A stretch of DNA of 44,859 bases from UBA11524 sp964464815. Its GTDB lineage: Bacteria > Bacillota > Clostridia > Christensenellales > Aristaeellaceae. The stretch covers positions 1-44,859 of the forward strand of contig CAYXHF010000017.1 in assembly GCA_964464815.1 (NCBI GenBank). The letters are read 5' to 3'. This document shows, in pieces, positions 17,368-25,461 of this stretch (its first letter is position 1; each line of letters begins with the position of its first letter). The translations under genes were made by a program, and so were the position numbers. The notes below the pieces were generated by a model. It was given only the letters and a program-made list of their open reading frames with translations, was not told the DNA's origin and searched no databases.

Positions 17368-18066
17368 TTATTCAGCCACTTCAACGACCTTTTCCATCAG
17401 CATCGCGATTTCCAGGCCATCCACGTTCATGGTGAAGTTCAGGCGACCATCCGCCAGCAGACCAAGCATCCAAACCTGGGTGCTGGTTTCGTCCTGCAGC
17501 TCCATGCGCAACGTACCCTCGGAGAATTCCAGCGGCACCAGAACGCCTTCCAGAGAGGTGTCGCCCATCAGGTCATGGAACACAACGTTGTTGTCCTGCA
17601 CACCGATTGACGCGGTCGTGCCAGCCAGTTCAGCGCTCATCTCAAAGCCCATCATGACAATGCTGGTCATCGACCATTCGCCCTGCAGCTCTTCCAGCGT
17701 CGCATCCGCACGCATTGCGAAATCAGTCGTTCCCGCCAGACCTTCCTCGCCGCGCACGAAGTTCAGCGCCATGCCGCTCTCGGTCACACTCAGGGTTTCG
17801 TCACCAACAACCGCCACAGCTTCTTCGTCCGTGCCCTTGTCCAGCAGCAGGTTGCCGTCCTCCTGATATTCCCACGTGCCGTTTACGGACTCCAGGCCCG
17901 CAATGTCCAGCGTGTAGGTACCGTCAGCATTGATTACGAACATCACGTTCATGCCCATCAGGGTCGTGGACCACGTGCCGGTCACATCAACCGTTTCCGC
18001 CACAGCACCAGCAAGCATCGTCAGCGCCAGCACCATTGCCAGCAGGACAGAAAGCAGCTTCTTCAT
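17368..18066 (-). CDS. Small secreted protein, lipocalin-like beta repeats
   Basis: A 232-residue protein with a clear signal peptide (MKKLLSVLLAMVLALTMLAG, cleavage probably after AVAE or AGAVA). The mature part is acidic and beta-rich, with two related halves each opening like a lipocalin-type domain: VTGTWSTTLMGMNVMFVINADGT and LQGEWSMTSIVMMGFEMSAE read in segments. A G-x-W motif is visible at the start of each half. This pattern is common in secreted proteins of gut Clostridia; no enzymatic motif is seen and no function is assigned. It has its own promoter (18124-18152), an AAAGGAAG ribosome site and a private terminator, so it is a monocistronic gene. Confidence 0.8.
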   Translation of the reverse strand: MKKLLSVLLAMVLALTMLAGAVAETVDVTGTWSTTLMGMNVMFVINADGTYTLDIAGLESVNGTWEYQEDGNLLLDKGTDEEAVAVVGDETLSVTESGMALNFVRGEEGLAGTTDFAMRADATLEELQGEWSMTSIVMMGFEMSAELAGTTASIGVQDNNVVFHDLMGDTSLEGVLVPLEFSEGTLRMELQDETSTQVWMLGLLADGRLNFTMNVDGLEIAMLMEKVVEVAE

Positions 18067-18123
18067 TTTGTTTGTCTTCCTTTCATTTCCCCTCGGGTGA
18101 CGTTTGTCATCCGGTCTATTGTC

Positions 18124-18152
18124 AGTGTATCATTGGGTCTGATATTTGTCAA
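18124..18152 (-). promoter_or_regulatory. SigA-type promoter of the small secreted protein gene
   Basis: On the minus strand a perfect -35 TTGACA (18152-18147), a 17-nt spacer and a -10 TACACT (18129-18124) lie about 58 bp before the ATG at 18066. Confidence 0.8.
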
Positions 18153-18186
18153 GGCGGCATGCGAACATTCCGTCCCGCATACCGCC
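18153..18186 (-). terminator. Stem-loop after the GGDEF-EAL gene, possible terminator without a long T run
   Basis: An 11-bp stem, GGCGGTATGCG (18186-18176) and CGCATGCCGCC (18163-18153) with one wobble, and a 12-nt loop follow the stop at 18214. Only TTGACAA follows, and the TTGACA is the -35 box of the next promoter. Termination is plausible but the T tract is missing. Confidence 0.45.
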
Positions 18187-18213
18187 GAAAATGCATGAAA
18201 TTGTGAAAAAAGC

Positions 18214-21213
18214 TTACGCGTTCATTTCGCGGATGATGCGCACCGCCTCATCGGAAATCTGCGCCGGAATCGTCGCCGGGCGCACCAGGAAGTAGCCCTG
18301 CAACAAGTCCACACCCAATTGAATCAGCTTTCGCAGCTCGCTGGCCGTTTCCACGCCCTCGGCCACCACCAGCATCTTGCGCGCATGGGCATAGGTAATC
18401 AGGTCCACAATCATCTGCTGACGATCCAGACTCGTGTCAATGTCGCGCACGATGCTGATATCGACCTTGATGTACTTGGGCGCAAGGCGTAGCAGCTGAT
18501 TGCTGTTGCTGTATCCGCTGCCGTAGTCATCCAGCGCGAAGACCGCATTTTCGCCCAGCTGGCGGCGCTTGATGTCAAGCACGTCTTCCCGGGAATCCTC
18601 TTCCTCGGTAATCTCCACCACCAGCTTATCCAGCACCCACGGGAAGCGCTGACGGAAGAACAGCACGTCCTCATCCGTCATGACTGCGTTGGCGATGGAG
18701 TTAATGAACAGCTTCGCATCGCCCTGCACATCACCCTGATGGCGCAGGGTTTCAAAGCACTCTGCCGCGCGGAAGAACGTCAGCTTCTCCACGGCATAGA
18801 GCTGATCCATTTCGCGTGCCAGCTTCATCACCTGCGCGGGCGATTTCAGCAGCTCCTGATTGACGCGCATCAGCGCCTCATAGGCGTACACATTGCCCGT
18901 CTTGGCGCTCAAAATGGGCTGGAAGTGATAGTTTATGTCACGCTCGGCAATGATATGCAGGAATTCACGCTGCAACTGTACCTGATGCACCGCTTGCAGG
19001 TAAGCGCCCATGTCAAAGTCGCAAATATCGTTCTTCCCACGGCGCTTGACCTGATAGAGCGCAAAGTCCGCAAAGCGCTTGAGCGTCTTTATGTCCTGTC
19101 CGTCCTGCGGATACCATGCCACACCGCCAGACATGGAGATGCGCATGGTTTCGCCATTGGGCAGCTCCGCGCTGTAGCTCTTGGCCGCCTTTTGGATGCG
19201 GCTTAAATCCACGCGCAGCTTTTCGTCGCTTTCGTAGCCGTAGAGGAGCATCACAAACTCGTCACCGGACATGCGGGCATAGACGCTGTTGGCTGGTGCG
19301 TTCTCCCGGAGGCAGCGACCCGCCAGACAAATGTAGCGGTCGCCCCAGTCATGCCCATACGTATCGTTGATGCCCTTCAAATTGTCCAGGTCAGCCATCA
19401 GCAGGGCCGCATGTCCCAGCTTTTCCGGCTGCGCAAATAGCTCCGTCGTCAGCCGCTCAAAGGAGAAGCGGTTGTATAGTCCGGTCAGCACGTCAAAATC
19501 GCGTTCATGCTCAATGCGGCGGCGTTCCAGCATCGCAGAGGTCACATCCTCCACCAGACCGACCAGCACGCCGTTTTCCTCCGCCGATTGCAGCAGCACA
19601 TACCGCTTTTCGCCTTCTGGCAGCGGAATCGTCACCACCGTACCGCCCAGCACGTTGTATGCCACCTGATGCGTGCGCAGCAGCTCCGCCAACAGTGCAT
19701 CAAACGCATCCCGCGTCAGCTCCTCGCGCGGAATCACTGGCACGTCCAGCAGGGTGAAGAAGTTGTCCGTCACATACACCAGTTCACTGTCATCACGGCG
19801 CTCATAGCCGCCCATTTCCATACTGGCCATGCGCATAATGCGCAGGAACTTGGTGGACGTATCCAGAATCGCCTGTGAGCGCTGGGTAAACGCATCAGAG
19901 AACTGATCCATCTCCTTGATGCCCGTGGGTGAGAGTGTTGGAATTGCGCCGCTGTCCTCCTGCGCCGCCGCCACCTGCTTGGACAGACGCGATATGGGCC
20001 GCGCCAGGCGTCCGGCGACCATCAGCGAACCAAACAGGCCCGATGCAATCGTCAGAATTACGGTAATCGCCAGCATTTCCTGCACCGTTTGTGAAAAACG
20101 GTACAGCTGCGTCGTCGGCACAAGGCCAACCAGCAGCCATTTCTCCTGCGAGAACGGCGCGTTGCGGTTGTAGAGCTTCAATTGCTGTGTGCAGGCGTAA
20201 TAGCGCTTGCCATTGAGAAAGACCGTGTGCGTGTGTTCCTCCTCGCCCGGCTGAAGGGTCATGGTCGTCTGTTCCGCCATGGCCGTGTCACGCGTGGAGC
20301 TGACGCTGACATTCAGGTGCATTTCATCCTGAACATCATCCGTCGTGTTGACCAGCAGATACGTGCCTTTTTCCGCATTCTGCAATTCGCTGCTGGGAAT
20401 GCGTTCCTCCATATAACCACACAGCATGCTCACGCCAATGACGCCATACACCGTGCCATCGGGCAGAATCAGCGGCTGAGAATACGCCAGCGCGTCGCGC
20501 TTGTCGTCCGGCAGGCGGAAGGGCGTTGTCGTCCAGCGACCGTATTCCTCCGCATCCAGCTTGCCACCGTCCTGATATGCCGCCTGAAAGGGCGCATAGA
20601 TGAAGTCCGCATTCTGTCTGAGATAGCTGTAGGTCGGCTGCCACGCCTGCTCGGTGTAGATGTTCATCGACTGCACCAGCGCGGCCGGGCCGAATTCAAT
20701 GGCCAAATCGTCATTGCGGTCGGAGTACGGGCCTTCCGGATCGAGGTCACGCAGGTACAGACCCGGCAGGTGCGTTTCTTCCTCACACGCATCCAGGTCA
20801 TTTGTATTCAGCACGATGAAGATGCCGTTGACGCGCTTGGTGCGCATCTGCTCAATCATGGTTTCTCCCACAGCCTTGAGCAGCGGCTCACAATACGCGC
20901 TGCCGCGGGACAGCGTATCCAGCGAAATTTCGCCGCTTGCCAGCAGTTCCTGCGTCACCTCATTGACCTTGCCCGCCAGAATGGATAGCTCCTGCGCATC
21001 GACAAGGAAGTTTTCCAGATAGCCGCTGCGGTTTTCCACCTGCTGTAGCAGGATTTCCTCCGCATTTTCGTTCAGCTGGCGCGGCACATGGCCCAGCGCC
21101 ATGGTCGATACCAGCAGGGATAATTCAATGCCCAGCACAATCAGCATCGCGCCGAAAATGGTGGAAAAGACAGTGTGCTTCTTCAATTGCTTTTTCATTT
21201 CGCGCTTCTTCAT
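18214..21213 (-). CDS. Membrane GGDEF-EAL cyclic-di-GMP protein with extracellular sensor
   Basis: A 999-residue protein. A membrane helix (about 18-40) and a second (about 376-396) flank a long extracellular region of Cache-like character (VNTTDDVQDEMHL, SQPLILPDGTVYGVIGVSML). A HAMP-like stretch follows (GRLARPISRLSKQVAAAQED), then a PAS-like linker, a GGDEF domain whose active site reads SGDEF near residue 650, and an EAL domain. The EAL signature (EALMRVN near 778), FINSIAN, EITEEE, DDYGSGYSN, KVDISI and AEGVET are all kept, so phosphodiesterase activity is likely; SGDEF variants can be active too. An ATG at 21252 also exists, but MKKREM at 21213 with AAAGGAG upstream is preferred. It follows the solute-binding protein by 51 bp in one operon. 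PelD proteins bind cyclic di-GMP, so this enzyme may control the Pel-like locus. Confidence 0.9.
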   Translation of the reverse strand: MKKREMKKQLKKHTVFSTIFGAMLIVLGIELSLLVSTMALGHVPRQLNENAEEILLQQVENRSGYLENFLVDAQELSILAGKVNEVTQELLASGEISLDTLSRGSAYCEPLLKAVGETMIEQMRTKRVNGIFIVLNTNDLDACEEETHLPGLYLRDLDPEGPYSDRNDDLAIEFGPAALVQSMNIYTEQAWQPTYSYLRQNADFIYAPFQAAYQDGGKLDAEEYGRWTTTPFRLPDDKRDALAYSQPLILPDGTVYGVIGVSMLCGYMEERIPSSELQNAEKGTYLLVNTTDDVQDEMHLNVSVSSTRDTAMAEQTTMTLQPGEEEHTHTVFLNGKRYYACTQQLKLYNRNAPFSQEKWLLVGLVPTTQLYRFSQTVQEMLAITVILTIASGLFGSLMVAGRLARPISRLSKQVAAAQEDSGAIPTLSPTGIKEMDQFSDAFTQRSQAILDTSTKFLRIMRMASMEMGGYERRDDSELVYVTDNFFTLLDVPVIPREELTRDAFDALLAELLRTHQVAYNVLGGTVVTIPLPEGEKRYVLLQSAEENGVLVGLVEDVTSAMLERRRIEHERDFDVLTGLYNRFSFERLTTELFAQPEKLGHAALLMADLDNLKGINDTYGHDWGDRYICLAGRCLRENAPANSVYARMSGDEFVMLLYGYESDEKLRVDLSRIQKAAKSYSAELPNGETMRISMSGGVAWYPQDGQDIKTLKRFADFALYQVKRRGKNDICDFDMGAYLQAVHQVQLQREFLHIIAERDINYHFQPILSAKTGNVYAYEALMRVNQELLKSPAQVMKLAREMDQLYAVEKLTFFRAAECFETLRHQGDVQGDAKLFINSIANAVMTDEDVLFFRQRFPWVLDKLVVEITEEEDSREDVLDIKRRQLGENAVFALDDYGSGYSNSNQLLRLAPKYIKVDISIVRDIDTSLDRQQMIVDLITYAHARKMLVVAEGVETASELRKLIQLGVDLLQGYFLVRPATIPAQISDEAVRIIREMNA

Positions 21214-21264
21214 CACTGTCTTTTCTCCTTTATCGTCCATTGCTTCTTGCAAATCGCTGCTATG

Positions 21265-22716
21265 TTAGTTCGCGTAGGCTTCCAGCTTTTCCAGCGTTTG
21301 TTGATACCACGCATCAAAGTACGCATCCGTCAGGAATTCTGCCGTGGCCTCCTGGCGCGACATGCCCTGCGCAACGCGTTCCTGCACCGTCTGCCAGTCG
21401 GCGGCCGCGCGGTCGCTCATGCCGTATTCCAGCACCTTGCGTGCCGCCTGACCATCCGCAAAGGGACGCGGCGTGTACAGGCGATTCTGGTTGACGGTAT
21501 CGACCGCGATGGTCAGCACCTGTTCCAGCGTGGGCGTCATTTCCACACCCGATGCGCGAATGGCCTGCATATCGTTGGCCGCCTTCTTCACGGGCAGATA
21601 GCCAGAATTGACGGAGAAGCCGATGTTGTTTTCCTGTTGGGTGAACCATTTGAGGAAGGCCACGCTGGCCTCCACCTCACGCATCGTACCCGCGGTAACG
21701 ACCATGCCCGCACCCTGCTGCACCGCCACGCCTTCGCCACCCGCGAATTGCGGCGTCGGCAGCACGCGCAGGGCAATATCATGGCTGTCCGTGTCACTGG
21801 TAATGACACGGGTCGGGAAATACGTGCCGCTGGTGCTGGAACCCACATAGCATAGGAGATTGCCGGTCTTGATGTCGTCGCTGCGGAAACGCCCTGCCGC
21901 GCCAAAGTAGCCCTTGACGAACGGCACGTAGTAGCAATCCCACAGCCGGCGCACCACATCCCGGTCAAAATTCAGCGTCATATGGCCTTCGCCGTCCACC
22001 TGGAAGATGGTGCAGCCCAGCTGCTGGGCGCCAATGAGCATATAGTTCGCCATCGCGTCACGGCCAAAGAAGGTGCGACCATCATCCGGCGTTTCCGTCT
22101 GCGCATCCGTCCATTCGTAGTAGCGCTGTGCCACGGCAATCAGGCCCTCGATGGTTGCCAGCTCGTCCACGGACGTGCCGGTTGCATCAGAAAAGGGCTG
22201 CCAGTCGGTTTCGTTCAGGAACATCAATTCTGTAGACTTGGCCACAGGGAAAATCTTGATGCTGCCTGTCGCGCCGAAATCACCTTCGGTCAGGTAGTTT
22301 TCATAGTACGCCGACTTTTCCGCCGTCGTCAGATAGCCGCTGATGTCAGCCACCAGCCCCATCTTGTCCAGCGCAAAGGCGGTATCCGCATAGGCGGAGA
22401 AGATATTGGGCAACGGATCAACACCGACCTTGCCCTGTGCCGAGTTGAGGACACTCGTTTCCAGCTCATTCACACTGCCCTGGCTGTAGCTTTCCACCGT
22501 GATATTCTGTTCCTTGCCCACGGTTTCGTTGAAGACCTTAATCTGCGCATTGAAGCTATCCAGCTGTTGGCTGTTATAGTACGTCCAGATGGTGATGGTG
22601 ACCGGCTCGGCCAACTCCTGCCCCTGTTGCGCCGTGCAGGAAACGCATAGCAGCGCCATCATGGCACACAGCAGCATGGCCATCATTTTCTTCAGACGTC
22701 TTCTCATGTCGCTCAT
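21265..22716 (-). CDS. Sugar-type ABC solute-binding lipoprotein, orphan
   Basis: A 483-residue extracellular solute-binding protein of the family-1/MalE-like type. The N-terminus is a lipoprotein signal (MMAMLLCAMMALLCVSC) with Cys as the likely lipidated residue; the lipobox is not canonical. VTITIWTYYNSQQ, QQGAGMVVTAGTMREVEASV read in parts, and VAFLKWFTQQENN are typical of the fold. No permease or ATPase gene is beside it; the only partner is the downstream GGDEF-EAL protein. That suggests sensing rather than uptake: the bound ligand could be presented to the extracellular domain of that protein (inference). Starts at 22716 or at the ATG three codons later are both possible; AGGAG lies immediately upstream. 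An upstream ATG at 22788 is rejected because it would bury the signal peptide. Confidence 0.85.
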   Translation of the reverse strand: MSDMRRRLKKMMAMLLCAMMALLCVSCTAQQGQELAEPVTITIWTYYNSQQLDSFNAQIKVFNETVGKEQNITVESYSQGSVNELETSVLNSAQGKVGVDPLPNIFSAYADTAFALDKMGLVADISGYLTTAEKSAYYENYLTEGDFGATGSIKIFPVAKSTELMFLNETDWQPFSDATGTSVDELATIEGLIAVAQRYYEWTDAQTETPDDGRTFFGRDAMANYMLIGAQQLGCTIFQVDGEGHMTLNFDRDVVRRLWDCYYVPFVKGYFGAAGRFRSDDIKTGNLLCYVGSSTSGTYFPTRVITSDTDSHDIALRVLPTPQFAGGEGVAVQQGAGMVVTAGTMREVEASVAFLKWFTQQENNIGFSVNSGYLPVKKAANDMQAIRASGVEMTPTLEQVLTIAVDTVNQNRLYTPRPFADGQAARKVLEYGMSDRAAADWQTVQERVAQGMSRQEATAEFLTDAYFDAWYQQTLEKLEAYAN

Positions 22717-22804
22717 CTTCTCCTCTTGCGGGGCAGCATTTGTCTTGTTGTTTTGCCCTGCGATTTCATCCGCATCGCACAGGGCCACTCATCCCAGCAT
22801 ACCT

Positions 22805-22833
22805 AGTATACCTCTTTTTTCTAGAGATTGCAA
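22805..22833 (-). promoter_or_regulatory. Promoter of the solute-binding protein/GGDEF-EAL operon
   Basis: On the minus strand, -35 TTGCAA (22833-22828), 17-nt spacer, -10 TATACT (22810-22805). The leader of about 80 nt contains a GCCCTG...CAGGGC hairpin (22754-22785) before the ribosome site. Confidence 0.65.
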
Positions 22834-22880
22834 ATGTTACACGGCTTCCCGAGAGATACGACAGCTTCGCCCAAAGGCGC

Positions 22881-22916
22881 AAAAATCCCTCCACCGCAAG
22901 GGGTTGCGGGGAGGGA
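22881..22916 (-). terminator. Rho-independent terminator of the hisHFC operon
   Basis: On the minus strand GGGAGGGG-type sequence forms a 13-bp stem (TCCCTCC and CCGCAA paired with TTGCGG and GGAGGGA, one bulged base, GGGG loop on the + strand reading), followed by five T. It lies 10 bp after the hisC stop. Confidence 0.85.
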
Positions 22917-22925
22917 CGCATCGTA

Positions 22926-23990
22926 TTATTTCTTTTTGCAAATAGTTGAAATCAGCGCCCTGGTTACAAGCGCCATGTCCTCTTTTGTGCCAATGGTTAC
23001 ACGGAGGTAGGGCTTCAAGCCCTCCGAGGCGAAATGGCGCACCAGAATCCCCTGCTCGCGCAGTTGCTGCTGCACCGGCGCGGCATCCTCCGCATCGGCC
23101 CGAACGAAGAGGAAGTTCGTGCGGCTTTCCAGTACCTCAATGCCATGTTCACGCAGCGCCTTTGCGCATGCATCGCGGTCACGGCAGACCGACGCCACCG
23201 TCTGGCGGGTATAATCCGTATCCAGCACCGCCGCACGTGCCGCCACCTGTGCCACACGATCCAGCGGATAGCTGTTGAAGCTGTCGCGAATGCGGCGCAT
23301 GGCGGCAATCAGGTTTTCCTGCCCGATGGCATAGCCCACACGCATGCCTGCCAGCGCATGGCTCTTGCTGAACGTGCGCGTCAGCAGCACATTGTCGAAT
23401 TCCCGCACCAGCGCAACGGCGGTTTCCTCCGCAAAGGCGGCATAGGCTTCATCCACCAGCAGCACCTCACCCTGCTCCCGCGCGTGAAGCGCCAGCTTGC
23501 GCACCTCAGACAAGGGCAGCTCCAAGCCCGTCGGCGCATTGGGATTGGCCAGCGCCATCGGTGCGCCTTCCAGCATGCCCTCCACATCCACCGTGAAGTC
23601 CGGCCGCATTTTCACCCGGCGCACCTTGGCACCAAACAGATTCGCATACACCGGATAGAAGGAGTACGTCACCTCCGGCACGCTCAGCGTCTTACCGGCA
23701 AAGAAGGCCGCAAAGGCAAACGCCAGCACCTCGTCCGAGCCGTTGCCGCAAAACACCCACGATGCTGGAATGTCCTCCACCTGCGCAATGGCCTGGCAAA
23801 GCGCTGTTGCCTCCATATCAGGATAAAGGCGCAGGGTTTCCGCATCAAAGTCACGCAGGGCCGCAAATACTGCTGGCGACGGCGGATACGGATTCTCATT
23901 CGTGTTCAGCTTGATAAATTTCCTGTCCTTGGGCTGTTCACCGGCCGTATAGGGAATCAGCCGCAGCGCCAGTTCACTTTCATACGCCAT
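22926..23990 (-). CDS. hisC: Histidinol-phosphate aminotransferase
   Basis: HisC converts imidazole-acetol phosphate and glutamate to histidinol phosphate using pyridoxal phosphate. The 354-residue protein shows the class-I/II aminotransferase landmarks: LNTNENPYPPSP, WVFCGNGSDEVL, NPNAPTG, LVDEAYAAF and the PLP lysine in TRTFSKSHALAGMRVGY. Length is normal. The ATG at 23990 is preceded by GGAGG seven bases upstream; a longer in-frame start at 24014 adds eight residues inside hisF and is rejected. It overlaps hisF by 11 bp and is the last gene of the hisH-hisF-hisC unit. Some HisC proteins also act on aromatic amino acids, which sequence alone cannot exclude. Confidence 0.93.
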   Translation of the reverse strand: MAYESELALRLIPYTAGEQPKDRKFIKLNTNENPYPPSPAVFAALRDFDAETLRLYPDMEATALCQAIAQVEDIPASWVFCGNGSDEVLAFAFAAFFAGKTLSVPEVTYSFYPVYANLFGAKVRRVKMRPDFTVDVEGMLEGAPMALANPNAPTGLELPLSEVRKLALHAREQGEVLLVDEAYAAFAEETAVALVREFDNVLLTRTFSKSHALAGMRVGYAIGQENLIAAMRRIRDSFNSYPLDRVAQVAARAAVLDTDYTRQTVASVCRDRDACAKALREHGIEVLESRTNFLFVRADAEDAAPVQQQLREQGILVRHFASEGLKPYLRVTIGTKEDMALVTRALISTICKKK

Positions 23991-24756
23991 CCTGCAACCT
24001 CCTGACCGGCACATTTTCCCGCGCCAGATAGTCCTTCAAATCGCTGATTTTCATCAGTCCGAAGTGGAATAGCGTGGCCGCCAGCGCCGCATCCGCACCG
24101 CCTACGGTCAGCACATCCCGGAAATGCTCCAATTTACCTGCACCGCCACTGGCAATGACCGGCACGCCCACGGCATCGGCCACCGCCTTGGTCACATCCA
24201 GCGCAAAGCCGTCGCCCACGCCGTCACAGTCCATGCTCGTCAGCAGGATTTCGCCCGCGCCACGGCGCACACCCTCTGCCGCCCATTCCAGCGCATCCAG
24301 CCCTGTGTTTTCGCGGCCACCGCGCACATAGACCTCCCAGCCAGTGCCGTTTTCGCGGCGCTTGACGTCCATGGCCAGCACAATGCACTGGCTGCCAAAA
24401 CGCAGGGCGCTTTCCTCAATCAGGGCAGGATTGCGCACAGCGGGCGAATTGATGCTCACCTTGTCTGCACCCAAGCGCAGCAAATCGCGAATTTGCTCCA
24501 CGCTGCTGATGCCGCCACCCACGGTAAAGGGAATGAACACCTGCTCTGCCACGCGCGACACCACATCCAGCATCGTCCCACGCTTTTCGTGCGAGGCGTT
24601 GATGTCCAGCAGCACCAATTCGTCAGCGCCCGCTTCGTTGTAGCGGATGGCCGCCTCCACCGGGTCGCCCGCATCGCGGATGTCCACGAAATTCACGCCT
24701 TTGACCACACGGCCATCACGAATGTCCAGACAGGGAATGATTCGCTTGCTTAGCAT
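23980..24756 (-). CDS. hisF: Imidazole glycerol phosphate synthase, cyclase subunit
   Basis: HisF uses ammonia delivered by HisH to turn PRFAR into imidazole glycerol phosphate and AICAR. The 258-residue TIM barrel begins MLSKRIIPCLDIRDGRVVKG with the catalytic Asp in CLDI. The second catalytic Asp is in LAMDVKR, and phosphate-binding loops VGGGI and ASGGAGK are present. The frame extends upstream to 24954, but only inside hisH; the start at 24756 is the family start and overlaps the hisH stop by 7 bp, so HisH and HisF are probably translated in equal amounts. It produces AICAR, a purine intermediate; purA lies just upstream on the same strand. Confidence 0.96.
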   Translation of the reverse strand: MLSKRIIPCLDIRDGRVVKGVNFVDIRDAGDPVEAAIRYNEAGADELVLLDINASHEKRGTMLDVVSRVAEQVFIPFTVGGGISSVEQIRDLLRLGADKVSINSPAVRNPALIEESALRFGSQCIVLAMDVKRRENGTGWEVYVRGGRENTGLDALEWAAEGVRRGAGEILLTSMDCDGVGDGFALDVTKAVADAVGVPVIASGGAGKLEHFRDVLTVGGADAALAATLFHFGLMKISDLKDYLARENVPVRRLQDGV

Positions 24757-25364
24757 GTTCCTTCTCCCTTCCATTCGGCAAAGCGCCGCAGCATTTTCAG
24801 ACCCGCCGCACCCGATTTCTCCGGATGGAACTGCGTGGCCATCACACTTCCCTTCTGCACCGCCGCGGTGAAGGTCTGGCCGTAAACGCACGTTGCACTC
24901 GTCCATTCCGGCGATACATCCGGCATGCAGTAGCTGTGTACAAAGTAGACGCAAGGGTTTTCGCCCTTATCAAACAGCACGCTGTCTCGCGTTTCCAGCG
25001 TGTTCCAGCCCATGTGGGGAATTTTCAGGCCGGGTGCATCCAGTCGCTTCACCGTACCCGGCAGAAGCCCCAGGCCATCATGCAAGCCGTTCTCCTCGCT
25101 GTGCTCAAAGAGCATCTGCATCCCCAGGCAAATGCCCAGGACAGGCTTTCCGTCCTTCGCGGCCGCCAGCAGCACCTTGTCCAGCTCCGTTTGATGCAGG
25201 GCCGCCATTGCATCGGCAAACGCGCCCACACCCGGCAGAATCACATGGCTTGCCGCAGCGATTTCCGTCGCCTCATGCGTAATCAGCGCCGGATGACCCA
25301 GGTATTCCAGCGCCTTCTGAACACTGCGCAGATTGCCCATCCCATAGTCGATGATTGCGATCAT
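24750..25364 (-). CDS. hisH: Imidazole glycerol phosphate synthase, glutaminase subunit
   Basis: HisH hydrolyses glutamine and channels ammonia to HisF. The 204-residue class-I amidotransferase has MIAIIDYGMGNLRSVQKAL at the N-terminus, the oxyanion region PGVGAF, the nucleophile Cys in GICLGMQML and the His/Glu pair in TQFHPEKSG. The start at 25364 follows a GGGGGC site; an ATG seven codons upstream is less likely. It is the first gene of the hisH-hisF-hisC group. The 97 bp before it hold the purA terminator and no convincing -35/-10 pair, so the promoter is unclear and read-through from purA is possible. The other histidine genes are not in the window. Confidence 0.95.
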   Translation of the reverse strand: MIAIIDYGMGNLRSVQKALEYLGHPALITHEATEIAAASHVILPGVGAFADAMAALHQTELDKVLLAAAKDGKPVLGICLGMQMLFEHSEENGLHDGLGLLPGTVKRLDAPGLKIPHMGWNTLETRDSVLFDKGENPCVYFVHSYCMPDVSPEWTSATCVYGQTFTAAVQKGSVMATQFHPEKSGAAGLKMLRRFAEWKGEGTC

Positions 25365-25423
25365 GATGCCGCCCCCTGTACACAATTGTTTTTCTCGTTA
25401 GCGTACTAAAGTAAATTTGTCTG

Positions 25424-25458
25424 AAAAAGGGCAGGGAGATACTCTCTGCCCTTTTTTT
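25424..25458 (-). terminator. Rho-independent terminator after purA
   Basis: A 10-bp stem, GGGCAGAGAG (25451-25442) and CTCCCTGCCC (25438-25429) on the minus strand with one mismatch, and a 3-nt loop are flanked by seven A and five T. It lies within 10 bp of the purA stop. Confidence 0.85.
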
Positions 25459-25461
25459 GGG

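Noticed and set aside
17319..17384. Start of the 159-codon frame as a real gene start
   Set aside because: These 22 codons coincide with the terminator hairpin and the end of the adjacent secreted protein gene; homology-like sequence begins only at about 17318.
25365..25423. A promoter for hisHFC
   Set aside because: CAGACA and TAACGA at 17-nt spacing are too weak to support; left uncalled.
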